Shown one piece after another: positions 17,719 to 26,292 of a stretch of 64,000 nt of DNA. The stretch's first letter is position 1. Each line of letters opens with the position of its first letter. Below the pieces are notes generated by a model. That model made no database searches. It had not been told where the DNA came from and saw only the letters and a list, made by a program, of their open reading frames with translations. The stretch spans positions 2,542,001 through 2,606,000 of the forward strand of contig NZ_CP133778.1 of NCBI RefSeq assembly GCF_034347405.1, read 5' to 3'. Source of the DNA: Pseudomonas sp. CCC3.1 (GTDB lineage: Bacteria > Pseudomonadota > Gammaproteobacteria > Pseudomonadales > Pseudomonadaceae). The translations under genes were made by a program, and so were the position numbers.

Positions 17719-18021
17719 TTTTCGTTCAACTGTGTTCGTTTGTAGCAATTCCTAGCCGTTTTAAGCATTTTTGTACCACCGCACTGCAGCAAAAATGCAA
17801 CGCCCCCAATCCTCCAGTGACTGAGGATTCGTTCTGGGAGCGCTCATCAAGAGAAAGGCTAGAAACAAGAAAGGGTGTAGACGCAGGCTCGGCTGCGGCG
17901 TAATGGGCGGCAGTTTATCAGGAATTGGAAATTCATCCCTCACCAACATCTGGTTAACGAGGACGCGCTTTATACGCAGGCGATCGAAACCTTTGGCGAA
18001 CTGCCTGTGTTCGTTCCTGTT

Positions 18022-18792
18022 TTAACCCGCGATCAGCACAGTTGAGACCCTGGCCTGAATAGGCCCCAGGCGCTCAGGCGGGGCGTCATTTTCGACGACC
18101 AGTACCGTCAGTTCTTCACACGAGGCAACCTGGTAATGGGCGATGCTCGACAGTTTTTCATTGATCACAGCGACCACGATCTGACCGCTTCGAGATACGG
18201 CGGCGCGTTTGAATTCTGCATCGTCCAAGTTGAAAGCCGTCACGCCTTTGGTGGCGTCGATGGCGCAGGCACCTAAAAAGCACAGGTCGAAGTTGAAGTT
18301 GGCCAACTGCTGAATCGCGGCCAGGCCAAGGGTGTTACCAGAGGCCTTGTTCAGACGGCCGCCCAATAAGATCACTTCCGTCAATGGAAGCTTTTCCAGT
18401 TGCAGTGCAATGGCGGGCGAGTTGGTGGTGACTGAAATTGCAATGTTGTGATCGATTGCGCTCGCTATGGAGGCATTGGTGGTGCCGCCATCGATGAAAA
18501 TGTGCTGACCAGCCTTGATCAAGGCGGCTGCTGCCTGCCCGAGTGAGTTTTTGCGCTCTACGTGTTCAGTCTGCCGGTCGTGCACATTTCGCTCCGGCGC
18601 CAATGAAATAGCCCCTCCATAGACCCTTTTGCAAAGGCCCGCCTCTGCCAGTGCGGCCAGATCGCGGCGTATCGAGTGCTCGGAGACGTTGAATTCCAGG
18701 GCCAATTCTCCAGCAACAACGCGGCCATGCGTCGCCAGCCGCTCAGCGATCAAGTGCTGTCGCTCTCCTGGGAAAGCTTCATGAGTGAGCAT
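18022..18792 (-). CDS. DeoR-family transcriptional regulator
   Basis: A 256-residue regulator with the DeoR helix-turn-helix (ERQHLIAERLATHGRVVAGE, then LALEFNVSEHSIRRDLAALA) and the sugar-phosphate-binding DeoRC domain, with GGTTNASIA and LLGGRLNKASGNTLG motifs. Such regulators sense phosphorylated sugars. It is divergent from the GH3-fold protein at 18910, and several GAGCAT(A) elements lie between them (listed separately), indicating autoregulation and control of that gene. The start at 18792 is preferred; an ATG 33 bases upstream is also open. Its 3' end is overlapped by a plus-strand coding-like fragment. Confidence 0.9.
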   Translation of the reverse strand: MLTHEAFPGERQHLIAERLATHGRVVAGELALEFNVSEHSIRRDLAALAEAGLCKRVYGGAISLAPERNVHDRQTEHVERKNSLGQAAAALIKAGQHIFIDGGTTNASIASAIDHNIAISVTTNSPAIALQLEKLPLTEVILLGGRLNKASGNTLGLAAIQQLANFNFDLCFLGACAIDATKGVTAFNLDDAEFKRAAVSRSGQIVVAVINEKLSSIAHYQVASCEELTVLVVENDAPPERLGPIQARVSTVLIAG

Positions 18793-18855
18793 TGACTTAA
18801 TTTGATTCCTGTTTAAATTGAGCATAAACGAGCATATCTAGTCTGTTTTGTGCTC
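18787..18855. promoter_or_regulatory. Candidate DeoR operator array
   Basis: GAGCAT occurs at 18787-18792, GAGCATA at 18820-18826 and again at 18830-18836 (10 bases apart, one helical turn), and an inverted GAGCA at 18851-18855. Phased short direct repeats like these are typical of DeoR-family operators. Confidence 0.5.
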
Positions 18856-18909
18856 GAAGGTGATCGGTATCATGCGTGGCACCACGCCACGCGTCAATGT
18901 TGAGGAAAC

Positions 18910-19944
18910 ATGATGTCAAGCGAACTGCGTAGAGCTGCGTATTCGGTATTGCTCCCTGCGATCGGCAATTTGCACCTGGACGAGCCAGTACGTCGCTATT
19001 TGAATCGTGGTGGTGTCTCGATTCTGCTGGGAGAAACACGCGATGAGTACATCGGCAGAGGGATGACCCAAGCGCGTAGGGACGCTGAAACACAGGCCGC
19101 GTTTGTGAACATCACTCAACAGGTTGCGTCATTGGCCAGGTCAGCGGTGCTGGTGGCGGTCGATCAGGAGCTGGGTGGCATCGAACGCCTGCATCAATTG
19201 GTTCCGGCAATCCCTTCAAGGGACCAGCTCAAGGAGCTGAGTTCTCAGGCCATCGAACAACGCTGCTTTGAGATGGCCAAAGTGGCACGCGGCATGGGGG
19301 TTAATCTGTTTCTGGCGCCGATTGTCGATGTGGTGACGGGCAACAATCCATGGCTGCTCAATCGGCATCTGGGGGCCGATCCGGTGCAGGTCAGCCGAAT
19401 TTCCTGTGCCTTTATCCGCGGAATTCAGCGCGCTGGCGTCATTGCGACGGCTAAGCACTTCCCTGGCCATTACGTCACTGAGCATGATCCGGCCATCGCC
19501 GAAGCCACTGTTCACGGCCCTCTGGAACTCCTGCGCGACAGTCTGGACGTTTTTCAGCAAGTGATTTCGGCGGGTGTGCAAGCCGTGATGCCAGGCCCTG
19601 CGGTATTTCCGGCAATCGACCCGGACCAATCGGCCTCAACGTCGTCCAAGGTCATTGCCATGTTGCGGGACACGCTTGGATTCGGCGGGTTGATCATTTC
19701 GGATGACCTTGATGCCGTGTCCATTCTCAGGGGCAACTCCATCACTGAGACAGCCGTGGCTTCGCTGGCCGCCGGTGCGCATCTGTTGCTGGTGTCCAGC
19801 GAGTCGGGTCTCGATGAAATTGCCGAAGCGATTGTTGCGGCTGTAGAGGAGGGCACGCTGGACCGTCAGGCGTTGTTGAGTGCCTCGCGCAAGGTGTGTG
19901 AGCTGGCAGCGAAAAATGGTCGTGTTGATCATTTGCTTAAATAA
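18910..19944 (+). CDS. Glycoside hydrolase family 3 N-terminal domain protein, atypical active site
   Basis: A 344-residue single-domain GH3 protein of the NagZ-like beta-N-acetylhexosaminidase type. The substrate-binding KHFPGH is present and the nucleophile Asp sits in IISDDLDAVSI. In NagZ the loop after KHFPGH continues to an Asp-(Ser/Thr)-His dyad that acts as general acid/base; here the sequence reads YVTEHDPAI, so the dyad His is missing. The protein may use another acid or may be a phosphorylase, a weak enzyme or a sensor. There is no signal peptide, so it acts in the cytoplasm. A second ATG at 18913 fits the AGGA site equally well. Divergent from a DeoR regulator that probably controls it. 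Confidence 0.85.
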   Translation: MMSSELRRAAYSVLLPAIGNLHLDEPVRRYLNRGGVSILLGETRDEYIGRGMTQARRDAETQAAFVNITQQVASLARSAVLVAVDQELGGIERLHQLVPAIPSRDQLKELSSQAIEQRCFEMAKVARGMGVNLFLAPIVDVVTGNNPWLLNRHLGADPVQVSRISCAFIRGIQRAGVIATAKHFPGHYVTEHDPAIAEATVHGPLELLRDSLDVFQQVISAGVQAVMPGPAVFPAIDPDQSASTSSKVIAMLRDTLGFGGLIISDDLDAVSILRGNSITETAVASLAAGAHLLLVSSESGLDEIAEAIVAAVEEGTLDRQALLSASRKVCELAAKNGRVDHLLK

Positions 19945-20160
19945 ATAACCCAATAATCTGCAAGAAAAACCGATCTCGCGCCACATAACAGTTAAGCCAC
20001 GATTTCCTGCGGTTTTTAGAGGCGGGAGAGTGTGGGCTAACTGCTATAAACGGTTATATAAAAATATATTTTAAGTCTTATTATCGAATAACGCCTTTTG
20101 ATAGCATTGCCCCGCCGGAACACCGGACACACAGCGCATTTCATCTTGATTGGAGCCCCC

Positions 20161-20670
20161 ATGTCCGGCGCCGACACTTCTCACAGCGAATACGTGGGCG
20201 GATTGTTCCGCAGTCATTACCAATGGCTGTGTGTGCGTCTGCGCCGCCATCTTGACTCCAGCGCCCATGCCGAAGACATTGCGGCCGATACGTTCGTGCA
20301 GCTTCTGAGTTCGCCCGGCGTGGAGCCGATCCGTCAGCCACGCGCGTTGTTGACCACGATTGCCCAACGCTTGATGTACCAGCTCTGGCGGCGTCGTGAT
20401 CTGGAGCGGGCCTATCTGGACGCCTTGAAACTGGATGAAACCTGCGAAGCGCCATCGCCCGAAGACCTGGCGCAGATGCTCGAAGCCCTGGAGCATATTG
20501 ACCAGTTGCTGGATGGCTTGCCGGCCAAGGTCAAGGCCGCCTTTCTGCTGTCTCAGGTCAACGGCCTGACCTACCCTGAAATTGCCGCTGAATTGGGTAT
20601 TTCCCAACGCTCGGTCAGTGACTATATGACCAAGGCCGTCAATCGTTGCCTGCGTGCTTGCCTGGAATGA
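20161..20670 (+). CDS. ECF sigma factor, FecI-like
   Basis: A 169-residue extracytoplasmic-function sigma factor. Region 2 contains YQWLCVRLRRHLDSSAHAED and IAADTFVQLL; region 4 contains LPAKVKAAFLLSQVNGLTYP and EIAAELGISQRSVSDYM. The start at 20161 (MSGADTS) follows a GGAG site; a longer frame from 20098 exists but lacks support. It is followed by a FecR anti-sigma factor one base after its stop and then by a TonB receptor with a signalling domain, so it belongs to a cell-surface signalling system that switches on uptake when the ligand is bound. Confidence 0.93.
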   Translation: MSGADTSHSEYVGGLFRSHYQWLCVRLRRHLDSSAHAEDIAADTFVQLLSSPGVEPIRQPRALLTTIAQRLMYQLWRRRDLERAYLDALKLDETCEAPSPEDLAQMLEALEHIDQLLDGLPAKVKAAFLLSQVNGLTYPEIAAELGISQRSVSDYMTKAVNRCLRACLE

Positions 20671-20671
20671 A

Positions 20672-21634
20672 ATGAACATCGAAACCCCGCACGATGAGTT
20701 GATCGACAACGCCACCCGCTGGGTGGTGCTGTTGCGTTCAGGCCATGCCAGCGATGCCGATTGGCAGGCGTATCGGCAATGGCGCGCGCAAGACCCGCGT
20801 CACGAGCAGCTTTGCGCGCAACTGGAAGCCCGCCTTGGGGTGTTTAAGGTGCCGATTGCCCAAGGGGTCAGTGGCACGGTGTTGCAGCAGGCGCTGACTG
20901 CGCCGTCCAGCAGCCGACGCAAGGTGTTGCAGGGCGTGTTGGCCTGCACCGGGGTGGCAATTGGCGCCAGTCTGTTTCTCGGTCAGCGCGATTCGTTACT
21001 GGGTGAGCTGACGGCCGACCTGTCGACCGGCACGGCTGAGCGGCGAACGGTCAATCTGCCTGATGGCAGCGAGTTGTTGTTGAACGCCAAAAGTGCTGTA
21101 GACCTGGATTTTTCACACTCCCAGCGTGTGGTCCGACTGCTGGATGGCGAACTGCGGGCCAAGGTGACGCTCAACCCGGCCACCCCGTTTCAGTTGTTGA
21201 CGCCGCAGGCGCTGATCCAGGTGCCTGGAGGCGAGTTGTCAGTGCGCGAGCGCGAGGGGCAAGGGTTGGTGATTGCGCTTAAGGGGGCGGCCCGGATTGC
21301 CCGTTCGGGCATGGACACGCTGCAACTGCAAGCGGGGCATGAAGTGTCTTATGACCGCTTCGGATTTGGCGCTGTGCGGCCCATGAGCCTTGGTGCGACG
21401 GCCTGGGTCGATGGTTTGCTGGAAGTGCGTGACACACCGCTGACCGAGATTGTCGAGGCGCTGCGGCCTTATCGCAACGGCGTGCTGCGCCTGGATCCGG
21501 CCGTTGCCGGGCTGCGTGTCAGCGGGCTGTTTCGGTTGGATAAGTCAGAGCAAGTACTCGATACGTTGGCGCGAACGTTGCCGATCCGGGTGGTTCGTCG
21601 TACCGACTATTGGGTCACCGTCAGCCCTGCCTGA
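20672..21634 (+). CDS. FecR-family anti-sigma factor/transmembrane sensor
   Basis: A 320-residue FecR protein. An N-terminal cytoplasmic DUF4880 domain (ATRWVVLLRSGHASDADWQA, then YRQWRAQDPRHEQ) binds the sigma factor. A transmembrane helix (VLACTGVAIGASLFLG, about residues 92-107) leads to the periplasmic FecR domain (TAERRTVNLPDGSELLLNAK, DGELRAKV) and a C-terminal STN-like DUF4974 segment. The start at 20672 is one base after the sigma factor stop. It relays the state of the TonB receptor to the sigma factor. Confidence 0.92.
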   Translation: MNIETPHDELIDNATRWVVLLRSGHASDADWQAYRQWRAQDPRHEQLCAQLEARLGVFKVPIAQGVSGTVLQQALTAPSSSRRKVLQGVLACTGVAIGASLFLGQRDSLLGELTADLSTGTAERRTVNLPDGSELLLNAKSAVDLDFSHSQRVVRLLDGELRAKVTLNPATPFQLLTPQALIQVPGGELSVREREGQGLVIALKGAARIARSGMDTLQLQAGHEVSYDRFGFGAVRPMSLGATAWVDGLLEVRDTPLTEIVEALRPYRNGVLRLDPAVAGLRVSGLFRLDKSEQVLDTLARTLPIRVVRRTDYWVTVSPA

Positions 21635-21761
21635 GGTCACCGCAAAGCCTGGTTCTAAGTTCATAACCAAACGATCTGCAAGTTTTCAATCCCTCGTTGC
21701 ACATCTTTCCCGTAAACGCTGCGGGGAGCAGCGTTGTTCAATGTGTTTGGGGAGATTCAGT

Positions 21762-24404
21762 TTGAGCGCGTCTAAAATTTTCACACCTCGCACGCTTCGG
21801 GCTTTTGCCCTAGGGCCTTTGGCAAGTCTGTTTCTGACCTGCGCCTACGCGGCCGAAGAAACCCGGCAGGTGTACCACATCGCTTCCGGGCCTCTGGATG
21901 AAGTGCTGTTGAACATCAGTCGCCAGAGCGGGCAGGTGATTTCATTTACCCCTCAGTTGAGCCGTTACTCGTCAGCCGCCATAAATGGTTCGCTGTCAGC
22001 CGAACAAGCGGTAGGTGAAGCGTTGCGTGGCACGGGTTTGCAACTGCAAGTCAGCCCGGATGGGGCATTCATCATCAAAGAAGGTGCCGTGAACGCAGGC
22101 AAGGTCAGCGCTCAAGCGCAAAGCGCAGCCCCCACAACCGCACTGGATCGAGTGGTCGCCATCGGTACCCGGCGTGCCAATGCCACCGCATTGAGCAGCG
22201 CCGCGCCCGTGGATGTCATCAACAGCGAAGAGTTGGTGCAGACCGGCGCAGTCACGCTTAACCAGGCGCTATTCCAGTTACTGCCCTCGTTCAACTTTCC
22301 GCAAAACCAGAGTGCAACCCGTGGCCAGGATCCTAAAGGTGCGTCTTTGCGCGGCCTGTCTCCGGATGAAACGCTGGTACTGATCAACGGCAAGCGCCGC
22401 CATGCTTCGGCGGTGGTCAACATTTCGGGCGGCGTGCCATTTATTGGCGCGCAGCCGGTGGATCTGGACATGATCCCGATCAGTGCCATCGACCACGTAG
22501 AAGTGCTGCGTGACGGTGCCTCTGCGCAATACGGTTCCGATGCCGTGGCCGGGGTCATCAACATCGTGCTCAAAGAGCGTGACAGCGGCGGGCAGATCAA
22601 TACCCAGCTGGGCAAATACGCTCAGGGTGATGGCTTTAGTAAAACCACTGACGGCTGGTACGGCCTGGGCTTGCCGGGAGACGGCTTTTTGACTGTCAGC
22701 TTTAACGCGCTGAACAACAAGCCTGATGATATTGGCGATAAATACGTTGCCGATGGTCAGTTGCAGGACCCGCGCTGGGGCGGTGCCGGGCGTGATAAAT
22801 ACAACCTGGCGGCGAATGCCGAAATCGGTCTGAGCGATCAGTGGCGGGTCTACAGTTTTGGCACCTTTGGCCAGGACAAATCGGTCAACAACACGCCCCA
22901 ACTGTTGGCCAGCAGCCCGAATAACGTCCTGGCGATTTACCCCAATGGCACCATTCCCAAATACCGTTATCGCTATGAAGATGGCGCGTTGACCGTGGGG
23001 ACTCGCTACGAAGACGAAAGCCTGGGGCGCTTCGACCTGAGTGCGACCTATGGCCGGGACGAGCATGACGAGCTGGCCTACAACACCCTCAACCCGAGTT
23101 TTGGCGTGGCCAGTCCGACCAAGTTCGACATCGCCACGTTGATCAACGAGCAAACCAACCTCGGTCTGGATTACGTCAAAGATTTGCCCGTGGCGTGGTT
23201 GAGCAACCCTCTGAACATTTCGGCCGGGATTGCTTACCGCAATGAGCGTTATCGACTGGAAGCTGGCGACCCGGAGTCGTACTCGTTCGGCGGTATTGAC
23301 GGCGTGCAAGTGGGCGGCGTTCAGGCTTCAGGTCTGACCCCGGACGATGCGGCAACTTACAAGCGCGATGTGGCTGGCGTGTATTTCGGCCTCGAAAACC
23401 AAGTCACCGACAAACTTCAATTGGGCCTGGCGGCGCGAACCGAACACTATTCGGACTTCGGTTCGGCCACCACAGGCAAACTTTCCGCACGCTACGACTT
23501 CACCCCTCAGGTCGGTTTGCGGGCCACTGTCAACAACGCTTACCGCGCCCCGACCCTGGGCCAGATTGGCACCTCATGGACCACCACAACCAACGTTGAT
23601 GCCAATGGCAACCCGGTGCTGACGCGCATGCTGCCTGCCAACAACCCGGCGGCACGGGCGTTGGGCGCTGAACCGCTCAAACCTGAAAAATCCACCAACT
23701 ACTCGCTGGGGTTGGTGCTGCGTCCGACCGAGCAGGCTTCTGTGACCATCGATGCGTATCAAATTTCCATTCGCGACCGGTTGCTGTTCAGCGGCGGTAT
23801 TTCGGGCCCGGAAGCTGAGCGCATTCTCGCAGCCGCTGGCTATGGTCAGTACAGCTGGGCGCAGTTCATGACCAACGCGGTTGACACTCGGACTCGCGGT
23901 GTCGACATCGTCGGCAAGTACAACCTGGACTTGCAGCAATACGGCTCGTTGGCGCTGACCGCCGGGTATACCCGAGCCAAAACCACCATCGAAAAGACCC
24001 ACGACAACCCTAACGGCTTCGAAACCGTCACCCGTGAAAGCCGTGGCTATCTGGAACATGGTTACCCGAAAGACAAATTCGTGCTGGGCGCGATTCATCG
24101 TTACGGCCCATGGACCGTTGCGTTGAGCGAAACCCGTTATGGCGAGTACAGCAAGTTCGCGTCTTCCGCCAGCGATTCGCAATATGACCAAACCTTTGCG
24201 GCGCAATGGACCACCGACCTGGACATCAACTACGCCTTTACCAAGCAACTGCGTTTGTCGGTGGGGGCCAATAACCTGTTCAACAGCAAACCGGATGATT
24301 TCGACAGCCATCTGCGTCAAACCCCGAGCCAGAAATACAGCTACCTGTCACCGGCAGCGCCTGAAGGGACGTTTTATTACACCCGTTTAAGCTACGCATT
24401 CTGA
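21762..24404 (+). CDS. TonB-dependent receptor with N-terminal signalling (STN) domain
   Basis: About 880 residues. I favour the TTG start at 21762 because GGGGAG lies 7 bases before it; an ATG at 21741 would add seven residues and lacks a site. The signal peptide ends near CAYA-AEE. An STN domain follows (HIASGPLDEVLLNISRQSGQ, SAEQAVGEALRGTGLQL), then a plug domain (RVVAIGTRRANATALSSAAP, with DETLVLINGKRRHA and VEVLRDGASAQYGSDAVAGV) and a 22-strand barrel ending in the aromatic C-terminal signature TRLSYAF. The plug type resembles carbohydrate- or small-organic-uptake receptors as much as siderophore receptors, so the ligand is open. It forms a set with the upstream FecI/FecR genes. Confidence 0.92.
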   Translation: MSASKIFTPRTLRAFALGPLASLFLTCAYAAEETRQVYHIASGPLDEVLLNISRQSGQVISFTPQLSRYSSAAINGSLSAEQAVGEALRGTGLQLQVSPDGAFIIKEGAVNAGKVSAQAQSAAPTTALDRVVAIGTRRANATALSSAAPVDVINSEELVQTGAVTLNQALFQLLPSFNFPQNQSATRGQDPKGASLRGLSPDETLVLINGKRRHASAVVNISGGVPFIGAQPVDLDMIPISAIDHVEVLRDGASAQYGSDAVAGVINIVLKERDSGGQINTQLGKYAQGDGFSKTTDGWYGLGLPGDGFLTVSFNALNNKPDDIGDKYVADGQLQDPRWGGAGRDKYNLAANAEIGLSDQWRVYSFGTFGQDKSVNNTPQLLASSPNNVLAIYPNGTIPKYRYRYEDGALTVGTRYEDESLGRFDLSATYGRDEHDELAYNTLNPSFGVASPTKFDIATLINEQTNLGLDYVKDLPVAWLSNPLNISAGIAYRNERYRLEAGDPESYSFGGIDGVQVGGVQASGLTPDDAATYKRDVAGVYFGLENQVTDKLQLGLAARTEHYSDFGSATTGKLSARYDFTPQVGLRATVNNAYRAPTLGQIGTSWTTTTNVDANGNPVLTRMLPANNPAARALGAEPLKPEKSTNYSLGLVLRPTEQASVTIDAYQISIRDRLLFSGGISGPEAERILAAAGYGQYSWAQFMTNAVDTRTRGVDIVGKYNLDLQQYGSLALTAGYTRAKTTIEKTHDNPNGFETVTRESRGYLEHGYPKDKFVLGAIHRYGPWTVALSETRYGEYSKFASSASDSQYDQTFAAQWTTDLDINYAFTKQLRLSVGANNLFNSKPDDFDSHLRQTPSQKYSYLSPAAPEGTFYYTRLSYAF

Positions 24405-24408
24405 TGTG

Positions 24409-24432
24409 AGGTGGCGGGGTGACTCGCCACCT
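24409..24432 (+). terminator. Hairpin after the TonB receptor gene
   Basis: AGGTGGCG/CGCCACCT arms of 8 bases around an 8-base loop, a few bases after the stop. The following sequence has only a short T stretch, so termination may be weak. Confidence 0.5.
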
Positions 24433-24537
24433 TAAATGCATCAGGGCCCCGTCACCAAAATCCGCAACAACGTCTGCCTTCAGCCTCCTCTGATGGGCCT
24501 TTGTGCCGATCACACAACCGTGTGACGGCAGTCCCCC

Positions 24538-24604
24538 TGTAGGAGCGAGCTTGTCTCGCGATCTTTTAAACAATCAAAAGATCGCGAGCAAGCTCGCTCC
24601 TACA
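24538..24604. repeat. REPIN of the GTAGGAGCGAGC family
   Basis: Classical Pseudomonas REP pair: TGTAGGAGCGAGCTTGTCTC at the left and its inverted copy, ending GCTCGCTCCTACA, at the right. The inner arms GATCTTTT/AAAAGATC make one continuous long hairpin. Confidence 0.93.
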
Positions 24605-24738
24605 AGATCCACGTGCATCAGTGCGATTGCGGCTATGTCTTTTTAAAATACTCAAATATTTCAAATAGATAGCTGTTAACACCTTTTCTGAACGCCGCCT
24701 CTGCGGATATTAATTAATTTATGGTGCTCTATTTGCGA

Positions 24739-24767
24739 TTGACACAAATACTAATGTGATCGAGTAT
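24739..24767 (+). promoter_or_regulatory. Probable sigma-70 promoter of the amine-oxidase gene
   Basis: A consensus TTGACA -35 box at 24739-24744 and a weaker GAGTAT -10 box at 24762-24767, 17 bases apart. This places the transcript start after the TTG at 24767 and supports the downstream TTG start at 24815. Confidence 0.5.
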
Positions 24768-24814
24768 TGCATTTAATCGATTCGCATATATCGCACAGCG
24801 ATACGGAGATTAAA

Positions 24815-26152
24815 TTGTACGATCCTCTAGTCAATGCTCATCCAGGTATCGGAGCGCCACATTCCTCTTCTTACTGGGTGGATACGGCGGGGGTTGCACC
24901 GCAGGATGATGGTCCGCTGACCCATGACATTGATGTGGATGTGGCGATCATCGGCGCGGGTTACACAGGCCTGAGCTGTGCCTTGCACCTGGCCCGCGAA
25001 CACGGCGTTCGCGCGGTGGTGCTTGAAGCAAACCAGGTCGCTTGGGGATGCAGTGGTCGCAATGGCAGTTTTGCGCGCATTTCAGGGGGAAGGGTGCCGC
25101 TCGCTGAATTGATCAGCCGCTATGGCGAGCGCGAAGCCAAGCACTATTTTGCTGAGATGACCGCCGCGCTGAATACCGTCCGTGGGCTGATTCGCGAGGG
25201 CAATATCGATTGCGACGTGCAGCCCGATGGCGTGTTTAAGGTGGCCAGTCAGGCCAAGCATGTCGATGCACTCAAGCGAGAAGTCGGGCTGTATAACGAT
25301 GTGCTGAACTACGCGGCGCAGTTTGTCAGTGAAGCCCAGGTGCAAGACGTGCATCGCGGGGCCGAATCATTCGGTGCGCTGTATATGCCCGATGGTTTTT
25401 CAATGCACCCGCTCAAGCTGGCCTGGGGTATTCATCGCTTGGCCCGCGAAGCCGGAGCCACGGTGCATGTTGGCTCACCGGTGGTGGACTGGACCAGCAG
25501 CAAAGGCAGCCATCGACTGGTCACGCCGGGCGGTGTAGTGACGGCGCGCAAGGTGGTGGTCGCCACCAATGGCTACACCTCCACCACACTCAACAGCGCG
25601 ACTGCCGGGCGAGTCTTGCCGGTTCATTCGCAAATTATCGTGACGCGCCCGCTCAGCGCCGAAGAGAAACGTCAGACGTTGCCCGGCAGTGAGTGCATGT
25701 TCGATACCCGCAATCTGCTCTCGTATTACCGCCGTCTGCCGGATGACCGCATTCTGTTTGGCGGGCGCAGTGCGATCACCGGTCGCGAGTCTGAAAGCCC
25801 GCAACACCGACAAAACCTGCACGATGCGTTGTGCCGCAAGTTTCCGGCCCTCACAGGTATCGAAGTGGATTACAACTGGGGCGGGTGGGTTGCTGTCAGC
25901 GAGAGTTCGTTGCCGTTTATTTATCGGTTGCCCGAGCTGGAAAACGTTTTTTCAGGGGGCGGTTATGCCGGCAGCGGGGTTTCTTTCTCCGTGCAAGTGG
26001 GTAAACGTCTGGCGCAGATGGTGGCGGGTGACCCGAAACCCACGGCCGTCGACTTTCTTCATCAGAGTCCCAAGCGTTTCCCGTTCCAGCCGTTTCTGCG
26101 CATGGGCCAGCGCATGGCGTACGCCTGGTATCGCTTTAAAGACGCGCAGTAG
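24815..26152 (+). CDS. FAD-dependent amine oxidoreductase (DAO superfamily, gamma-glutamylputrescine-oxidase-like)
   Basis: About 445 residues from a TTG start preceded by CGGAGA; an earlier TTG at 24767 overlaps the probable -10 box. The Rossmann FAD-binding motif VAIIGAGYTGLSCALHLARE lies near residues 43-62. AWGCSGRNGSF follows, as in PuuB/OrdL-type oxidases, and the C-terminal GGGYAGSGVSFSVQVGKRLA closes the FAD site. The family oxidises secondary amines or gamma-glutamylated polyamines. It stands at the head of a cluster with PotD-like binding proteins and an ABC transporter, so its substrate is probably imported by that transporter and is amine-like. Confidence 0.88.
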   Translation: MYDPLVNAHPGIGAPHSSSYWVDTAGVAPQDDGPLTHDIDVDVAIIGAGYTGLSCALHLAREHGVRAVVLEANQVAWGCSGRNGSFARISGGRVPLAELISRYGEREAKHYFAEMTAALNTVRGLIREGNIDCDVQPDGVFKVASQAKHVDALKREVGLYNDVLNYAAQFVSEAQVQDVHRGAESFGALYMPDGFSMHPLKLAWGIHRLAREAGATVHVGSPVVDWTSSKGSHRLVTPGGVVTARKVVVATNGYTSTTLNSATAGRVLPVHSQIIVTRPLSAEEKRQTLPGSECMFDTRNLLSYYRRLPDDRILFGGRSAITGRESESPQHRQNLHDALCRKFPALTGIEVDYNWGGWVAVSESSLPFIYRLPELENVFSGGGYAGSGVSFSVQVGKRLAQMVAGDPKPTAVDFLHQSPKRFPFQPFLRMGQRMAYAWYRFKDAQ

Positions 26153-26292
26153 CAACCGATTCGAGCAATAAAGCAGCAGGTCGAGCAAGCGAGGGCGCAT
26201 TTCACCCGCGCTGACTAATAAGAAGAGTGATAAGGGCAATAAAGCCCGGCGTTTTATTCAACTGTCTAATTACAACAATCCCAGGAGTTGAA

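Noticed and set aside
17761..17949. A 62-codon minus-strand frame upstream of dusA
   Set aside because: No conserved features, no ribosome site, and the stretch looks like intergenic DNA.
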